A stretch of DNA of 64,000 nucleotides from Marinovum algicola (GCF_900109145.1 NZ_FNYY01000021.1:1-64000); one strand, 5' to 3'; shown: positions 33,627-42,835, counted from the stretch's first letter. Notes: generated from the sequence alone by a model not told the origin. Made by a program: numbers and translations.

Positions 33627-34445
33627 CTAGTGCCGTGCCGCGGTGCGCCGCTCGGCATTGAGCTTGCGGGTATAGCCCGATTGCAGGATTTCCACCGCGA
33701 AAAGCACCACAACCGCAAAGTAGAAGGTGGTCTTGGACATCGGGATGATCTCGTAACCAAAGACCTTGAGCGCCAGGGTGTCGTCATGCATCGCATGCGC
33801 CGCCGCCTGACCGGCTTCGCCCAGCAGGACCACGCCGACAATCAGCAGGATGAAAAGGCCCAACACTTCGTACATCCGGTTTTTCTCGAGAAACCGCGTC
33901 ACCCCGTCGGCCAGCACGAGCATCGCCAGACCCGACAACAGGATCGCGGCGGCGAGGATCGGGAAGACATCGGTGATGGCGATGGCCGAGAGCACGGAAT
34001 CGAAGGAGAAGATCAGGTTCATGGTCACGATCAGCCCGATCACCTGAGCCGCGGATTTGCCGGATTTGCCCTCGATATCGGTCGTCAGATGCTCGATCGA
34101 CAGCATGTGGCCGATTTCCTTGACTGCGGTGTAGATGATGAACACCCCACCAAGGACAAAGACCAGCGTCGCGAAATTGACGCCGCCGGTCAGCACGCCC
34201 TCCCAGTTCAGCACGAAAAACGGCGCGCTGAGCCCGTCGATCAGCCGGATCATCACAAAGAGCAGCACCACGCGCAGAACCACCGCGATGATGATCCCCC
34301 AGAAGCGCACCGCCTTTTGGTGCGCCACCGGCGCCCGCTGGCTTTCGATGGAAATATACAGCAGGTTGTCGAACCCGAGCACCGCCTGCAAAAAGCAGAG
34401 CATCACCAGATTGCCCAGGTTCTCGATGGTGAGAAGATCGGCCAT
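33627..34445 (-). CDS. TerC-family integral membrane protein
   Basis: A 272-residue protein with seven or more hydrophobic helices and the TerC acidic signatures (LGFDNLLYIS near residue 24 and MNLIFSFDSVLSAIAITD near 150). TerC proteins are implicated in metal handling and tellurium-linked stress. ATG 34445 begins the conserved segment with CAGGA upstream; an earlier frame to 34508 adds a non-conserved leader. As the first gene it would start the minus-strand operon that continues with the small protein, XpaC, TelA and DUF2927. Confidence 0.9.
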   Translation of the reverse strand: MADLLTIENLGNLVMLCFLQAVLGFDNLLYISIESQRAPVAHQKAVRFWGIIIAVVLRVVLLFVMIRLIDGLSAPFFVLNWEGVLTGGVNFATLVFVLGGVFIIYTAVKEIGHMLSIEHLTTDIEGKSGKSAAQVIGLIVTMNLIFSFDSVLSAIAITDVFPILAAAILLSGLAMLVLADGVTRFLEKNRMYEVLGLFILLIVGVVLLGEAGQAAAHAMHDDTLALKVFGYEIIPMSKTTFYFAVVVLFAVEILQSGYTRKLNAERRTAARH

Positions 34446-34540
34446 GGTCCTGAAACCCCTTAAAAATAACGTCGATACTGCATAACGCAGAATCTCATGA
34501 ATGAACAACGACAGGCAGGGGGAAAAAGGTCCCTGCGGTC

Positions 34541-35326
34541 TCAGCGAATGCGCTTTCTCCGGGTGCGCTGCGGTTTCGGGCGGTCGGGTTTGGCACCGTC
34601 GAGGCCAAGCTGATCGCGCAGGATCTTGCTGCGCACCTCCTCGACCTCGCCGGGCTTGAGCTGGCCAAGCTGGAACGGGCCGTAAGACACCCGGATCAAC
34701 CGGTTCACGCTGAGGCCGATGCTTTCCATGGCGCGGCGGATCTCGCGGTTCTTGCCTTCGCGCAGCCCGACGGTCAGCCAGGCGTTGGCGCCCTGCTGGC
34801 GGTCGATCGAGACGATCATCGGCAGGTAATCGGTGCCGTCGACATGGGCGCCCTTGCGCAGCGGCTCGAGCAGCGCGTCGGTGGGCCGCCCCTTGACCCG
34901 CACCCGGTAGCGCCGCAGCCAGCCGGTCGAGGGCAGCTCGAGCTTGCGCTTGATGCCGCCGTCATTGGTCAGCAGCAGCAGGCCTTCGGAATTGAGGTCG
35001 AGCCGGCCGACTGACATCACGCGCGGCAGGTCTTCCGGCAGCTCGTCAAAGATCGTCGCCCGCCCCTGGTCGTCCCTGTGCGAGGTCACCAGCCCGGCCG
35101 GCTTGTGATAGAGCCAGAGCCGCTCGGGCTCGGGCGCATCCAGCGGCTTGCCGTCGACCTCGATCTTGTCCTTGCCGGTGACGTTGAGCGCGGCCCGGGC
35201 GATGATCTCGCCGTTCACGCGCACGCGGCCGGCCTCGATCATGCGTTCCGCTTCGCGCCGCGAGGCGATGCCCGCGCGCGCAAGAACCTTGGCGATCCGG
35301 TCGCCTTCAGGGGGTTTCTGAGCCAT
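34541..35326 (-). CDS. rluB: 23S rRNA pseudouridine synthase, RluB-type
   Basis: A 261-residue RsuA/RluB/RluE-family enzyme. An N-terminal S4 RNA-binding domain (RIAKVLARAGIASRREAERMIEAGRVRVNGE, about 10-55) precedes the catalytic domain, with the aspartate in GRLDLNSEGLLLLTNDG (about 108-124) and REGKNREIRRA. It ends in a basic tail (KPDRPKPQRTRRKRIR). RluB makes pseudouridine 2605 in E. coli 23S rRNA; substrate site here is inferred. Divergent from tadA with a 51-bp gap. Confidence 0.87.
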   Translation of the reverse strand: MAQKPPEGDRIAKVLARAGIASRREAERMIEAGRVRVNGEIIARAALNVTGKDKIEVDGKPLDAPEPERLWLYHKPAGLVTSHRDDQGRATIFDELPEDLPRVMSVGRLDLNSEGLLLLTNDGGIKRKLELPSTGWLRRYRVRVKGRPTDALLEPLRKGAHVDGTDYLPMIVSIDRQQGANAWLTVGLREGKNREIRRAMESIGLSVNRLIRVSYGPFQLGQLKPGEVEEVRSKILRDQLGLDGAKPDRPKPQRTRRKRIR

Positions 35327-35377
35327 GCCGCAGCCTTAGTCAGTTGCGCCTTTGCACGCAAGCGGGCAAGAGAGGCC

Positions 35378-35827
35378 ATGACCTTCCGTTCCCACATGGA
35401 CCTGGCCCTCGAAGAGGCGCGTGCCGCCGGCCGGCGCGGCGAGGTGCCGGTGGGCGCGGTGGTGGTGGCGCCCGACGGCACGGTGGTGGCCCGTGCCGGC
35501 AACCGCACTCGCGAGCTCTGTGACCCCACCGCCCATGCCGAGGTGCTGGCCATTCGCGCCGCCTGTGCCGCGCTGGGCTCGGAACGGCTGGTGGGCCATG
35601 CGCTTTATGTGACGCTGGAGCCCTGCGCGATCTGCGCCGGCACCATCGCCGCGGCGCGAATCGCCCGGGTCTATTACGGCGCCTCGGACCCGAAATCGGG
35701 CGGCGTGGCGCATGGCGCGCGGGTGTTCTCGCATCCCCAGGCGCATCACGCGCCCGAGGTGTATGACGGCATTGCCGCCGAGGCGGCGGAAACCCTGCTC
35801 AAATCCTTCTTTGCGGAGCGGCGATGA
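35378..35827 (+). CDS. tadA: tRNA-specific adenosine deaminase
   Basis: A 149-residue zinc deaminase that converts A34 to inosine in tRNA-Arg(ACG). H-A-E (in TAHAEVLAIRAA) and P-C-A-I-C (in LEPCAICAGTIAAARI) provide the zinc ligands and the proton-shuttle glutamate. Length is normal. ATG 35378 with AGAGAGG upstream is the start; longer open frame is non-coding. Its stop overlaps rluE (ATGA), so both are co-translated. Confidence 0.95.
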   Translation: MTFRSHMDLALEEARAAGRRGEVPVGAVVVAPDGTVVARAGNRTRELCDPTAHAEVLAIRAACAALGSERLVGHALYVTLEPCAICAGTIAAARIARVYYGASDPKSGGVAHGARVFSHPQAHHAPEVYDGIAAEAAETLLKSFFAERR

Positions 35828-36372
35828 CGCGGCTGATCCTGTTTCACAAACCTTTCGGCGTGCTGTCGCAGTTCACCGACAAGGGTACCGAAGGCACGAC
35901 GCGCCCGACGCTCTCGGACTTTGTCGATGTGCCCCGGGTCTATCCCGCCGGTCGATTGGATCGCGACAGCGAAGGGCTGTTGCTGCTGACCGACGATGGC
36001 AAGCTGCAACACCGCATCGCCCATCCCAGGGCCAAGCAGCCGAAAACCTACTGGGTCCAGGTCGAAGGCCTGCCGGAGCCCGAGGCGCTCGAAGCGCTGC
36101 GCCGGGGTGTTACGCTGAAGGACGGCAAGACGCGGCCGGCCAAGGCCCGCCGGATCGAGGCGCCACAGCCACTGTTTGACCGCGACCCGCCGGTCAGGTT
36201 TCGCAAATCGGTGCCCGATTGCTGGCTCGAGCTGACCATCACCGAAGGCAAGAACCGCCAGGTGCGCCGCATGACCGCCCATGTCGGCCACCCCACGCTG
36301 CGCCTGATCCGGGCGCAGATCGGCCCCTGGCATCTGGGTGGATTGCGGCCGGGGGAATGGCGCGACGCGTGA
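35824..36372 (+). CDS. rluE: rRNA pseudouridine synthase, RluE-type
   Basis: A 182-residue RsuA-family enzyme without an S4 domain, the hallmark of RluE, which modifies U2457 of 23S rRNA in E. coli. LILFHKPFGVLSQF, GRLDRDSEGLLLLTDDG (catalytic aspartate) and ITEGKNRQVRRMTAHVGHPTLRLIR are all present. It overlaps tadA by four bases. It and the minus-strand hemF gene are convergent, with hairpin-rich DNA between. Confidence 0.9.
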   Translation: MTRLILFHKPFGVLSQFTDKGTEGTTRPTLSDFVDVPRVYPAGRLDRDSEGLLLLTDDGKLQHRIAHPRAKQPKTYWVQVEGLPEPEALEALRRGVTLKDGKTRPAKARRIEAPQPLFDRDPPVRFRKSVPDCWLELTITEGKNRQVRRMTAHVGHPTLRLIRAQIGPWHLGGLRPGEWRDA

Positions 36373-36386
36373 GTGGCAGAGAGCCG

Positions 36387-36508
36387 CGCCCCGGCCCCCG
36401 CGCCGGGGCCTCTCGCGGCAGAGCTGACCGTGAGGTCCCGGGGCACCCCCGGGACGGGGTCACGTCGGGCCCGGCGTCACGCGCTGGTCGGCCGGGCTTC
36501 AGCCCGGC
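36387..36508. repeat. GC-rich hairpins in convergent intergenic region
   Basis: Three stem-loops lie between the rluE and hemF stops: GCCCCGG/CCGGGGC (about 36389-36410), GTCCCGGGG - CAC - CCCCGGGAC (36436-36456) and GCCGGGC - TTCA - GCCCGGC (36491-36508). None has a T-run. They resemble the CCCGGGCTTGACCCGGG element repeated at 51370. Confidence 0.55.
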
Positions 36509-36524
36509 ACAGCCCGAACGCCGC

Positions 36525-37418
36525 TCACACCCATTTCGCCAAGGGCGGCAGCGACATCAACACCGCATCGGGGTCGTGCCCGGTGGCCAGCCCGAACTTC
36601 GTGCCGCGGTCGTAGACCAGGTTGTATTCGGCATAAAGCCCGCGATGGATGAGCTGCTGCTCACGCTCCGCCGTGCCGAAGGCCATCTCGCGCCGCTTTT
36701 CGACCAGGGGCAGATAAGCCGGCAGAAACGCCCGCCCGATATCCTGCGTCAGCGCGAAATCCGCCGCCCAGTCGCCGCTGCACCGGTCATCCATGAAAAT
36801 GCCGCCGACGCCCCGCGCCCGCTTGCGATGGGGAATGTAGAAATACTCGTCCGCCCATTCCTTGAGCCGCGGGTATTCGCCCTCGCCATGCGGATCGAGA
36901 TGCGCCTTTTGAACGGCGTGGAAATGCGCTGTGTCCTCGGCATATTCGATACAAGGATTGAGGTCGGAGCCGCCGCCGAACCACCAGGCATGCGGGGTCC
37001 AGAACATCCGCGTGTTCATATGCACTGCCGGCACATGCGGGTTGCGCATATGCGCAACCAGGCTGATCCCCGATGCCCAGAACCGCGGGTCCTCGGCCAT
37101 GCCGGGCAGCCCCTTGCGCGCCGCCATCGACGCCTGCGCCGCCGCGCCAAGCTGGCCATAGACGGTTGAGACATTGACCCCGACCTTCTCGAACACCCGG
37201 CCGTCGCGCATCACGCTCATCAGCCCGCCCCCGGCATCCGAGCCATCGTCGGACGCCCGGGTGGTTTCCGTCACCTCGAACCGCCCGGCCGGCAGATCGG
37301 CAAAGGGGCCGTTCTCATGGCTTTCTTCCAGGGCCTCGAAGGCAGCCACGATCCCGTCGCGCAGATCGCGAAACCAGGCCGAGGCCTGCGCCTTTTCGGC
37401 TGCAAAGTCTTCCGTCAT
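36525..37418 (-). CDS. hemF: Oxygen-dependent coproporphyrinogen III oxidase
   Basis: A 297-residue aerobic HemF that decarboxylates coproporphyrinogen III to protoporphyrinogen IX using O2. Conserved blocks include VTRASDDGSDAGGG-like GGLMSVMRDGRVFEKVGVN, SLVAHMRNPHVPAVHMNTR, WWFGGGSDLNP and RGVGGIFMDD. ATG 37418 is chosen because the conserved part begins there with GGAAGAGG upstream; the longer frame adds a non-conserved leader. Cytoplasmic; length fits the family (about 300). Confidence 0.95.
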   Translation of the reverse strand: MTEDFAAEKAQASAWFRDLRDGIVAAFEALEESHENGPFADLPAGRFEVTETTRASDDGSDAGGGLMSVMRDGRVFEKVGVNVSTVYGQLGAAAQASMAARKGLPGMAEDPRFWASGISLVAHMRNPHVPAVHMNTRMFWTPHAWWFGGGSDLNPCIEYAEDTAHFHAVQKAHLDPHGEGEYPRLKEWADEYFYIPHRKRARGVGGIFMDDRCSGDWAADFALTQDIGRAFLPAYLPLVEKRREMAFGTAEREQQLIHRGLYAEYNLVYDRGTKFGLATGHDPDAVLMSLPPLAKWV

Positions 37419-37537
37419 CGCCTCTTCCCTTCGTCCTGCCCGGGTCTCTTGTCTGGTTGTCGCAGGGCCGCAGCCGCACGGGGCCACGGAGGCAGGGCGC
37501 CCCCGTCAGCCCGATCCGCCGATCTCGTCTGTCGGGA

Positions 37538-38338
37538 TCAATGCGCCGGCGCGGTCACCGGGTCAACCAGCGTGCGCCCGCCATCCACCGTCATGATCTG
37601 CCCGGTGACAAATCCGGCGCCCTCGGAAGCCAGGAATTGCGTCGCCTCGGCCAGTTCGCCCGGCGAGGCGATGCGGCCCAGCGGCGTGTTGTCCTCGATC
37701 TCGCTGCGGAACTCGCGGTTTTCCTTGAGCGCGCCCTTGAGGCTGGCCGACATCACGGAGCCGAAGGCCACGCCGTTGACCCGGATGCGATGCGGCGCCA
37801 GCGCCACCGCCAGCGAGCGGGTCATCTGGTCGAGCGCGGCGGTCGAGACCGAATAGGCCAGAAGCTCGGGATGCGTCCGCCGCGCCGCAATCGACGAGAC
37901 ATTGACGATCGAACCGAGCTGGCCCTCTTCCTGGCCTTCGCCCTGCTTGATCATCCGCCGGGCAACCAGCTGCGACAGCCGGAGCGAGGTCAAAAGGTTC
38001 TGCTGCAACAAAGTTTCGACGGTTTCGTCGTCCATGTCGAGCGGATCGGACGAGAGGATCTGCCGGCTGCCGTTGACCAGGATATCCACCCGGTCAAAGG
38101 CGTCGAGGGTGGCCGAGAGCAGATTGGCCAGCGTCAGCCTTTCGCGCAGGTCGCCGGCGAAATAGCGCGCCGGGCCGTCATCCTTGGTTTCACCCACCTC
38201 GTCGGCCAGCTTGGCTTCGTCCATGTCGGCAAAGACCACATTGGCGCCCTTGTCGATGAAATGCCGCCCGATGGCCAGCCCGATGCCATTGGCCGCCCCG
38301 GTCACGATGGCGGTCTTGCCTTCGATCGAGAAACCCAT
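37538..38338 (-). CDS. SDR-fold protein lacking the catalytic lysine
   Basis: A 266-residue classical-length SDR. TGAANGIGLAIG (14-25) is an intact NAD(P) turn and VNVSSIAARR keeps the catalytic serine. But the YxxxK site reads Y-S-V-S-T (in LAYSVSTAALDQ), so the lysine is threonine, and the NAG motif is replaced by VNGSR. The rest is typical (RIRVNGVAFG, DGGRTL). It may be a pseudo-enzyme, or use another residue. It lies alone between hemF and rsmC, same strand as hemF. Confidence 0.85.
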   Translation of the reverse strand: MGFSIEGKTAIVTGAANGIGLAIGRHFIDKGANVVFADMDEAKLADEVGETKDDGPARYFAGDLRERLTLANLLSATLDAFDRVDILVNGSRQILSSDPLDMDDETVETLLQQNLLTSLRLSQLVARRMIKQGEGQEEGQLGSIVNVSSIAARRTHPELLAYSVSTAALDQMTRSLAVALAPHRIRVNGVAFGSVMSASLKGALKENREFRSEIEDNTPLGRIASPGELAEATQFLASEGAGFVTGQIMTVDGGRTLVDPVTAPAH

Positions 38339-38376
38339 GTGTCGCTCCTGATTCCCTTGCGCCAGCCTAATCCGTC

Positions 38377-39351
38377 TCAGCGGTGGCCGCGAGCGGGGCG
38401 TGACGCCTGCAATATCTTGAATTTTCCATCGCCTGCCACTTCCTCGACCTTGCCGAAAGCGGCGTCAAGCGTGGCCTCGTAGGGCAGGTGGCGATTGGCC
38501 ACCAGCACCAGCCGCCCGGCGGGCCGCAGGATGCGGCGCGCGGTGGCCATAAAGCTCTGGCCCAGTTCCGGCACTCCCTTGCGCCCTTGATGAAAGGGCG
38601 GATTGGTGATCACCGTGTCGAACAGCACCGGCGGCTCCCAGCGGCGCACGTCGGCCCAGTGGAACCGCGCCCGGGGATCGGTGACATTGTGGCGCGCGCA
38701 GTCCAGCGCCGCCGCGTCGCTTTCCACCAGATGCAGCTCTTCGATCGCGGGAGACTCGAGCGCCCTTGCCGCCAGAAAGCCCCAGCCGGCGCCGAGATCG
38801 GCCACGTGCCGCCCCGGCTTTGCCGGCAGATGCGCGGCCAGAAGCGCCGAGGCCGGATCGACCCCATCGGCCGAGAAGACGCCGGGCAGGGTGCGAAAGC
38901 CATCGGCTGTGCCCGGCGCGGCCTGCCAGTCGTCGAACACCGGCGCCGCCGCGAACCAGAAGGCCCGGCCATGTGCCTTGGTCATCTGCCCGGTGATCGC
39001 GACCCGGCCACGGCAGGCCTTGAACAGGCTGTCGACGCCGTCGGTCTTTTGCCCGTCAACGAGGATCGGCCCCTCGGGGCAATGGCGCACCGCCTCGGCC
39101 AGCAGCGCGCGCGCCTCGGCCTTGGCGCGCGGCACGATCACCACGGCCCCGGCGTAGGGCCCCTCGGCCCGCGTCACGCAATCGATGCCGGTCAGCGCGT
39201 CATGCACCTCGGCCGCGCGGCTGATCACCTGCATCCGGTCGCGGGGCAGGGCAGAAAGATCGGTATCCGCGGTGGGGGCAAAGACGGCGATGCGGCCGTC
39301 GGCGGGCATCGCGGCCTCGGCCAGCGCTAGGGAGAGACGGGAGGAAGCCAT
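38377..39351 (-). CDS. rsmC: RsmC-like SAM-dependent methyltransferase
   Basis: A 324-residue protein with the two-domain layout of RsmC (16S rRNA m2G1207 methyltransferase). The N-terminal non-catalytic domain lacks a SAM motif; the C-terminal domain has the glycine loop VADLGAGWGFLAARAL (around residue 187) and the N-P-P-F-H-Q-G catalytic motif (about residue 258). ATG 39351 begins the conserved part and is 25 bases from the clpS stop, so they share a transcript. Closeness to RsmC rather than another NPPF methyltransferase is likely but not proven. Confidence 0.8.
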   Translation of the reverse strand: MASSRLSLALAEAAMPADGRIAVFAPTADTDLSALPRDRMQVISRAAEVHDALTGIDCVTRAEGPYAGAVVIVPRAKAEARALLAEAVRHCPEGPILVDGQKTDGVDSLFKACRGRVAITGQMTKAHGRAFWFAAAPVFDDWQAAPGTADGFRTLPGVFSADGVDPASALLAAHLPAKPGRHVADLGAGWGFLAARALESPAIEELHLVESDAAALDCARHNVTDPRARFHWADVRRWEPPVLFDTVITNPPFHQGRKGVPELGQSFMATARRILRPAGRLVLVANRHLPYEATLDAAFGKVEEVAGDGKFKILQASRPARGHR

Positions 39352-39376
39352 GTCAGCGGCGCGCAGCGGGGCGCGG

Positions 39377-39730
39377 CTATTCCTTTTCCATGGTGCATTG
39401 CAGCGGATGCTGGTGCCGGCGGGCAAAATCCATCACCTGGGCCACTTTGGTTTCGGCGATTTCGTGACTGAAGACACCGACCACGGCAATCCCCTTCTTG
39501 TGCACCGTCAGCATGATCTCGAAGGCCTGGGCATGGTTCAAACCGAAGAATCGCTCGAGCACATGCACGACAAACTCCATCGGAGTATAATCGTCGTTGA
39601 GCAGCAGCACCTTGTAGAGCGGCGGCCGCTTGGTCTTGGGACGCGTCTGGACCGCGATACCGGTGTCGGCATCGTCGTCCTTGTCCTGAGACACGGTGGG
39701 GCGTGCCATCAATACGGGCGATGTGATCAT
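39377..39730 (-). CDS. clpS: ATP-dependent Clp protease adaptor ClpS
   Basis: A 117-residue adaptor that delivers N-end-rule substrates to ClpAP. After a flexible N-terminus comes the conserved core [61 protein letters not shown], with the N-degron pocket residues ([14 protein letters not shown]). ATG 39709 is an alternative start; neither has a clear ribosome site. It is upstream of rsmC. A perfect 21-base palindrome lies 48-68 bases upstream of its start. Confidence 0.94.
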   Translation of the reverse strand: MITSPVLMARPTVSQDKDDDADTGIAVQTRPKTKRPPLYKVLLLNDDYTPMEFVVHVLERFFGLNHAQAFEIMLTVHKKGIAVVGVFSHEIAETKVAQVMDFARRHQHPLQCTMEKE

Positions 39731-40080
39731 ATCTGTCGGTCGCGTCCAGCTTGGTGCAGATCGGGTCGGTCCCTCTATATAACGCGCTGCGCGTTATAGA
39801 AAAGAGGGCGGCGGCGCTTTCCGCGATTTCGATAGCGGGCCCGCGGAGCCGCGCGCCTTGCCGGACAATGACAGGATTCGCCACATTCCCGCCACAATGG
39901 CTGGTTTAGTAACCGCATCGCAAGTACCCCCAAGATATATGAGGAAATGAAAGCGCTTTTGGTAAAATCCGTTGATAGTTAAGGGTTTAAAGAAAGAACT
40001 TCATATGATAAGCTACGGTTAATAAAAAGCTGACCAGACTGACAGAATACTGGCGGCACGAGGCAAAAGGCAGTTTTATC
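39731..40080. other. Divergent intergenic region, clpS / carboxypeptidase
   Basis: 350 bases, AT-rich from about 39915, containing the promoters for clpS (minus) and the DacC-like gene (plus). Apart from the palindrome at 39778-39798, no clear RNA gene or frame is seen. Confidence 0.6.
39778..39798. promoter_or_regulatory. Perfect 21-base palindrome upstream of clpS
   Basis: Arms TATAACGCGC and GCGCGTTATA pair perfectly around a single T. The site sits about where the clpS -35/-10 would lie. It may bind a dimeric regulator; no regulator gene is adjacent. Confidence 0.45.
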
Positions 40081-41568
40081 GTGAAGGTCCGGAACGTCGA
40101 GTCCGCCCGCCTGGGCGTCCTGTGTATTGCATTGATCTGGCTGTGCTTGGTGCTCCCGCTCAGCCTTGCCGCGGCGCCTTATGCCGCGATGGTGATGGAT
40201 GCCCGGTCCGGCAAGGTCCTGCATTCCGAAAATGCCAATACCCGTCTGCATCCCGCTTCGCTGACCAAAATGATGACTCTTTATGTCACCTTCGAGGCGG
40301 TGCAGAACGGCGAAATCTCGATGGACACCGTGGTGACGATCTCGCGCAAGGCGGCGTCGGAACCGCCGTCGAAACTGGGCCTTCGGGCCGGGCAGAAGAT
40401 CAAATTGCGCTATCTGGTGCGCGCGGCGGCGGTCAAATCGGCCAATGACGCGGCCACCGCGATCGGCGAGGCGATCTCAGGCTCCGAGGCGGCTTTTGCG
40501 CTGCGGATGAACCGCACGGCGAAATCCATGGGCATGACCCGCACCACCTTCAAGAACGCCCACGGGCTGACCGAAGACGGCCACCTGAGCACCGCCCGCG
40601 ACATGACCATCCTCGGGCGGCATGTGATCTATGATTTTCCCATGTATTACAACCTGTTCAGCCGCAAGACGGCGGATGCAGGCGTGCGGAACGTCAGCCA
40701 CACGAACTCGCGCCTGCTGTCGGCCTACAAGGGCGCCGATGGCATCAAGACCGGCTATACTCGCGCCGCCGGGTTCAACCTTGTCGCTTCGGCCGAACGC
40801 GGCCGCGAACGGGTGATCGCCACGGTCTTTGGCGGCCGCTCGACCACGACGCGCAACGCCCGCGTTGCCGAGCTGCTGGACCTCGGGTTCAATCGCGCGC
40901 CGACCCGTGTGGCGCTGAACAAACCCAGACGGCCGCAATATCGCGGCAATCAGGGGCTGGTCACCGGCGGCAACGATGTCGCCGTCGCCTCGCTTGGCAA
41001 TGGCGCGCGGCCCGCCGCCGGCAAGACCATTGCCGTCAAGCTCGCCGTGGCGCGCAGCCTGCGGCCCCGGGCGCGGCCCGGCGCGGCGATCAAGATCCCC
41101 GAGGCGACCATCGTCGCCGCGGTCAAGGAGGGGGTGGCCGACGCGGTTGCCGAAGCCACCGCGGCCAAGGTAGCCAAGGCGTCACTGGCCGATATCGCCG
41201 AGACGCCCGCCGTGCGCCCCGAACCGCGGCCGGTTGTCCTGGCCAGCGCAGGCGCCGTCGCCGCCCCGGCCCCTGATCCGGTGGTGCGCGAACAGGTGCA
41301 GGAGATCATCACCCGCGTTTCGACCTCGGGCGGCCGGCACTGGGGCATCAACATCGGCCGCTACGGCTCGAGTTTTGCGGCGGAAAAGGTCTTGCTGAAA
41401 ACCGCGCTGACCGAAATGTCCACTCTCGACGGCGCGCTGCGCAAGGTGGTGCGGCGGAGCTCCGGCTTTGACGCCAACTTCATGGGGCTCTCGCGTGAAA
41501 CCGCCGATCTTGCCTGCCGGCGGCTGCAAGCGCGCAATATCTCCTGCTTCATGATCGGCCCGTCCTGA
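40081..41568 (+). CDS. D-alanyl-D-alanine carboxypeptidase with SPOR domain
   Basis: A 495-residue periplasmic penicillin-binding protein of the DacC type. A signal peptide (residues 1-31, ending LAAAP) precedes the catalytic domain: S60-L-T-K63 nucleophile, S120-A-N122, and K223-T-G225. A low-complexity Ala/Pro/Arg-rich linker (about 290-400) leads to a C-terminal SPOR domain (about 415-495) that binds denuded septal peptidoglycan. The start is GTG 40081, with the first ATG only at the mature part. The enzyme trims the peptidoglycan stem peptide, likely at the septum. Confidence 0.92.
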   Translation: MKVRNVESARLGVLCIALIWLCLVLPLSLAAAPYAAMVMDARSGKVLHSENANTRLHPASLTKMMTLYVTFEAVQNGEISMDTVVTISRKAASEPPSKLGLRAGQKIKLRYLVRAAAVKSANDAATAIGEAISGSEAAFALRMNRTAKSMGMTRTTFKNAHGLTEDGHLSTARDMTILGRHVIYDFPMYYNLFSRKTADAGVRNVSHTNSRLLSAYKGADGIKTGYTRAAGFNLVASAERGRERVIATVFGGRSTTTRNARVAELLDLGFNRAPTRVALNKPRRPQYRGNQGLVTGGNDVAVASLGNGARPAAGKTIAVKLAVARSLRPRARPGAAIKIPEATIVAAVKEGVADAVAEATAAKVAKASLADIAETPAVRPEPRPVVLASAGAVAAPAPDPVVREQVQEIITRVSTSGGRHWGINIGRYGSSFAAEKVLLKTALTEMSTLDGALRKVVRRSSGFDANFMGLSRETADLACRRLQARNISCFMIGPS

Positions 41569-41614
41569 CGGACTTTTTCCAGGGCGGGATACAGGTTTGA
41601 TTTCAGAGGTTTGC

Positions 41615-41638
41615 AAAGCCCTGTTGTGACAGGGCTTT
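41615..41638 (+). terminator. Hairpin after the carboxypeptidase gene
   Basis: AAAGCCCTG - TTGTGA - CAGGGCTTT, perfect 9-bp arms, 47 bases past the stop. The T-run is only TTT before AA, so the hairpin could act in either direction between the carboxypeptidase and the convergent pyrD. Confidence 0.6.
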
Positions 41639-41776
41639 AAGCAATTGATATCGGCGGATATACGGATTGCAATGCGCGAATTGCGCAGAGATATCGTACA
41701 GAGAAATTCGTTCTACACACAGGTTTCACCATATGCTTGTCTTATTCGGACATCATATGCGACTTACTCACAGAAT

Positions 41777-42835
41777 TTACAGCCAGGTCTTGATGTCGCT
41801 GCCCACGGCCTCCGAGACATTGCCGAAGCCGTCTTTTTCGAGCAACCGGTCCAGTCCGGTGACAATCTCCTGCACCAGCGACAGCCCGCCAAAGACCAGC
41901 GCGGTATAAAGCTGCACCGCGCTCGCGCCTGCCTTGATCTTGGCATAGGCCTGTTCGGCCGAGGCGACGCCACCGACGCCGATCAGGGGAACCGTGCCTT
42001 CCGTCAGATCGGCCAGCCGCGCCAGAACGCGGGTGGACTTGGCAAACAGCGGCGCACCGGAAAGACCGCCCTGTTCGCCGTGATGCGGCGACCGCAGCCC
42101 ATCGCGATCAAGGGTGGTATTGGTGGCGATGATGCCGCTGATTCCCGAGGCGGTGGCGACGTCGGCAATCTCGGCCAGTGCCGCATCGTCGAGATCGGGG
42201 GCGATTTTGAGGAACACCGGGATCGGGCGCGCCAGCGCGGCCCGCACCTCCATCACCCCGGCAAGCAGCGCCATCAGCGCCGCGCGGCCTTGCAGATCGC
42301 GCAGCCGTTCGGTGTTGGGCGAGCTGACATTGACGGTGGCGAAATCGACATGTGGGCCGCAATGGCCCAGCACCTTGGCGAAATCGGCGGCACGGTCCTC
42401 GGAGGTCTTGTTGGCGCCGAGGTTGAGGCCGATCACCGCGCCCTGCGGCCGTTTCGCAAGCCGCGCGGCAATGGCCTCCATACCGTCATTGTTGAACCCG
42501 AAGCGGTTGATCGCCGCGCCGTCCTCGGTCAGGCGAAACAGCCGTGGCTTGGGGTTGCCGGGCTGGGGCAGGGGGGTTGCGGCGCCCACCTCGACAAAGC
42601 CGAAGCCGGCGCGGGCGAGCCCGGCCAGCGCGGTGGCGTTCTTGTCGAATCCGGCGGCGAGGCCCAGCGGGTTGGGCAGCGCCAGCCCGGCAAGCTCGGT
42701 GCGCAGGCGCGGCGCGCTCAGCGGCCCGGGGGCGGGCGTCACGCCCAGTTGCAGCGCGCGGATCGCCAGCCCGTGGGCGGTTTCCGGATCGAGCCGGTAG
42801 AGCGCCCGAAGGCCCAGCGTCTCGAGCAGGCTCAC
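41777..42835 (-). CDS. pyrD: Quinone-dependent dihydroorotate dehydrogenase (class 2)
   Basis: A 352-residue membrane-associated flavoenzyme that oxidises dihydroorotate to orotate in pyrimidine synthesis. The N-terminal amphipathic helix ([25 protein letters not shown]) marks class 2; [30 protein letters not shown] (catalytic serine) and IIATNTT follow. The start is GTG 42835, which overlaps the DUF952 stop (GTGA). A longer open frame exists but is not conserved. Confidence 0.94.
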   Translation of the reverse strand: MSLLETLGLRALYRLDPETAHGLAIRALQLGVTPAPGPLSAPRLRTELAGLALPNPLGLAAGFDKNATALAGLARAGFGFVEVGAATPLPQPGNPKPRLFRLTEDGAAINRFGFNNDGMEAIAARLAKRPQGAVIGLNLGANKTSEDRAADFAKVLGHCGPHVDFATVNVSSPNTERLRDLQGRAALMALLAGVMEVRAALARPIPVFLKIAPDLDDAALAEIADVATASGISGIIATNTTLDRDGLRSPHHGEQGGLSGAPLFAKSTRVLARLADLTEGTVPLIGVGGVASAEQAYAKIKAGASAVQLYTALVFGGLSLVQEIVTGLDRLLEKDGFGNVSEAVGSDIKTWL

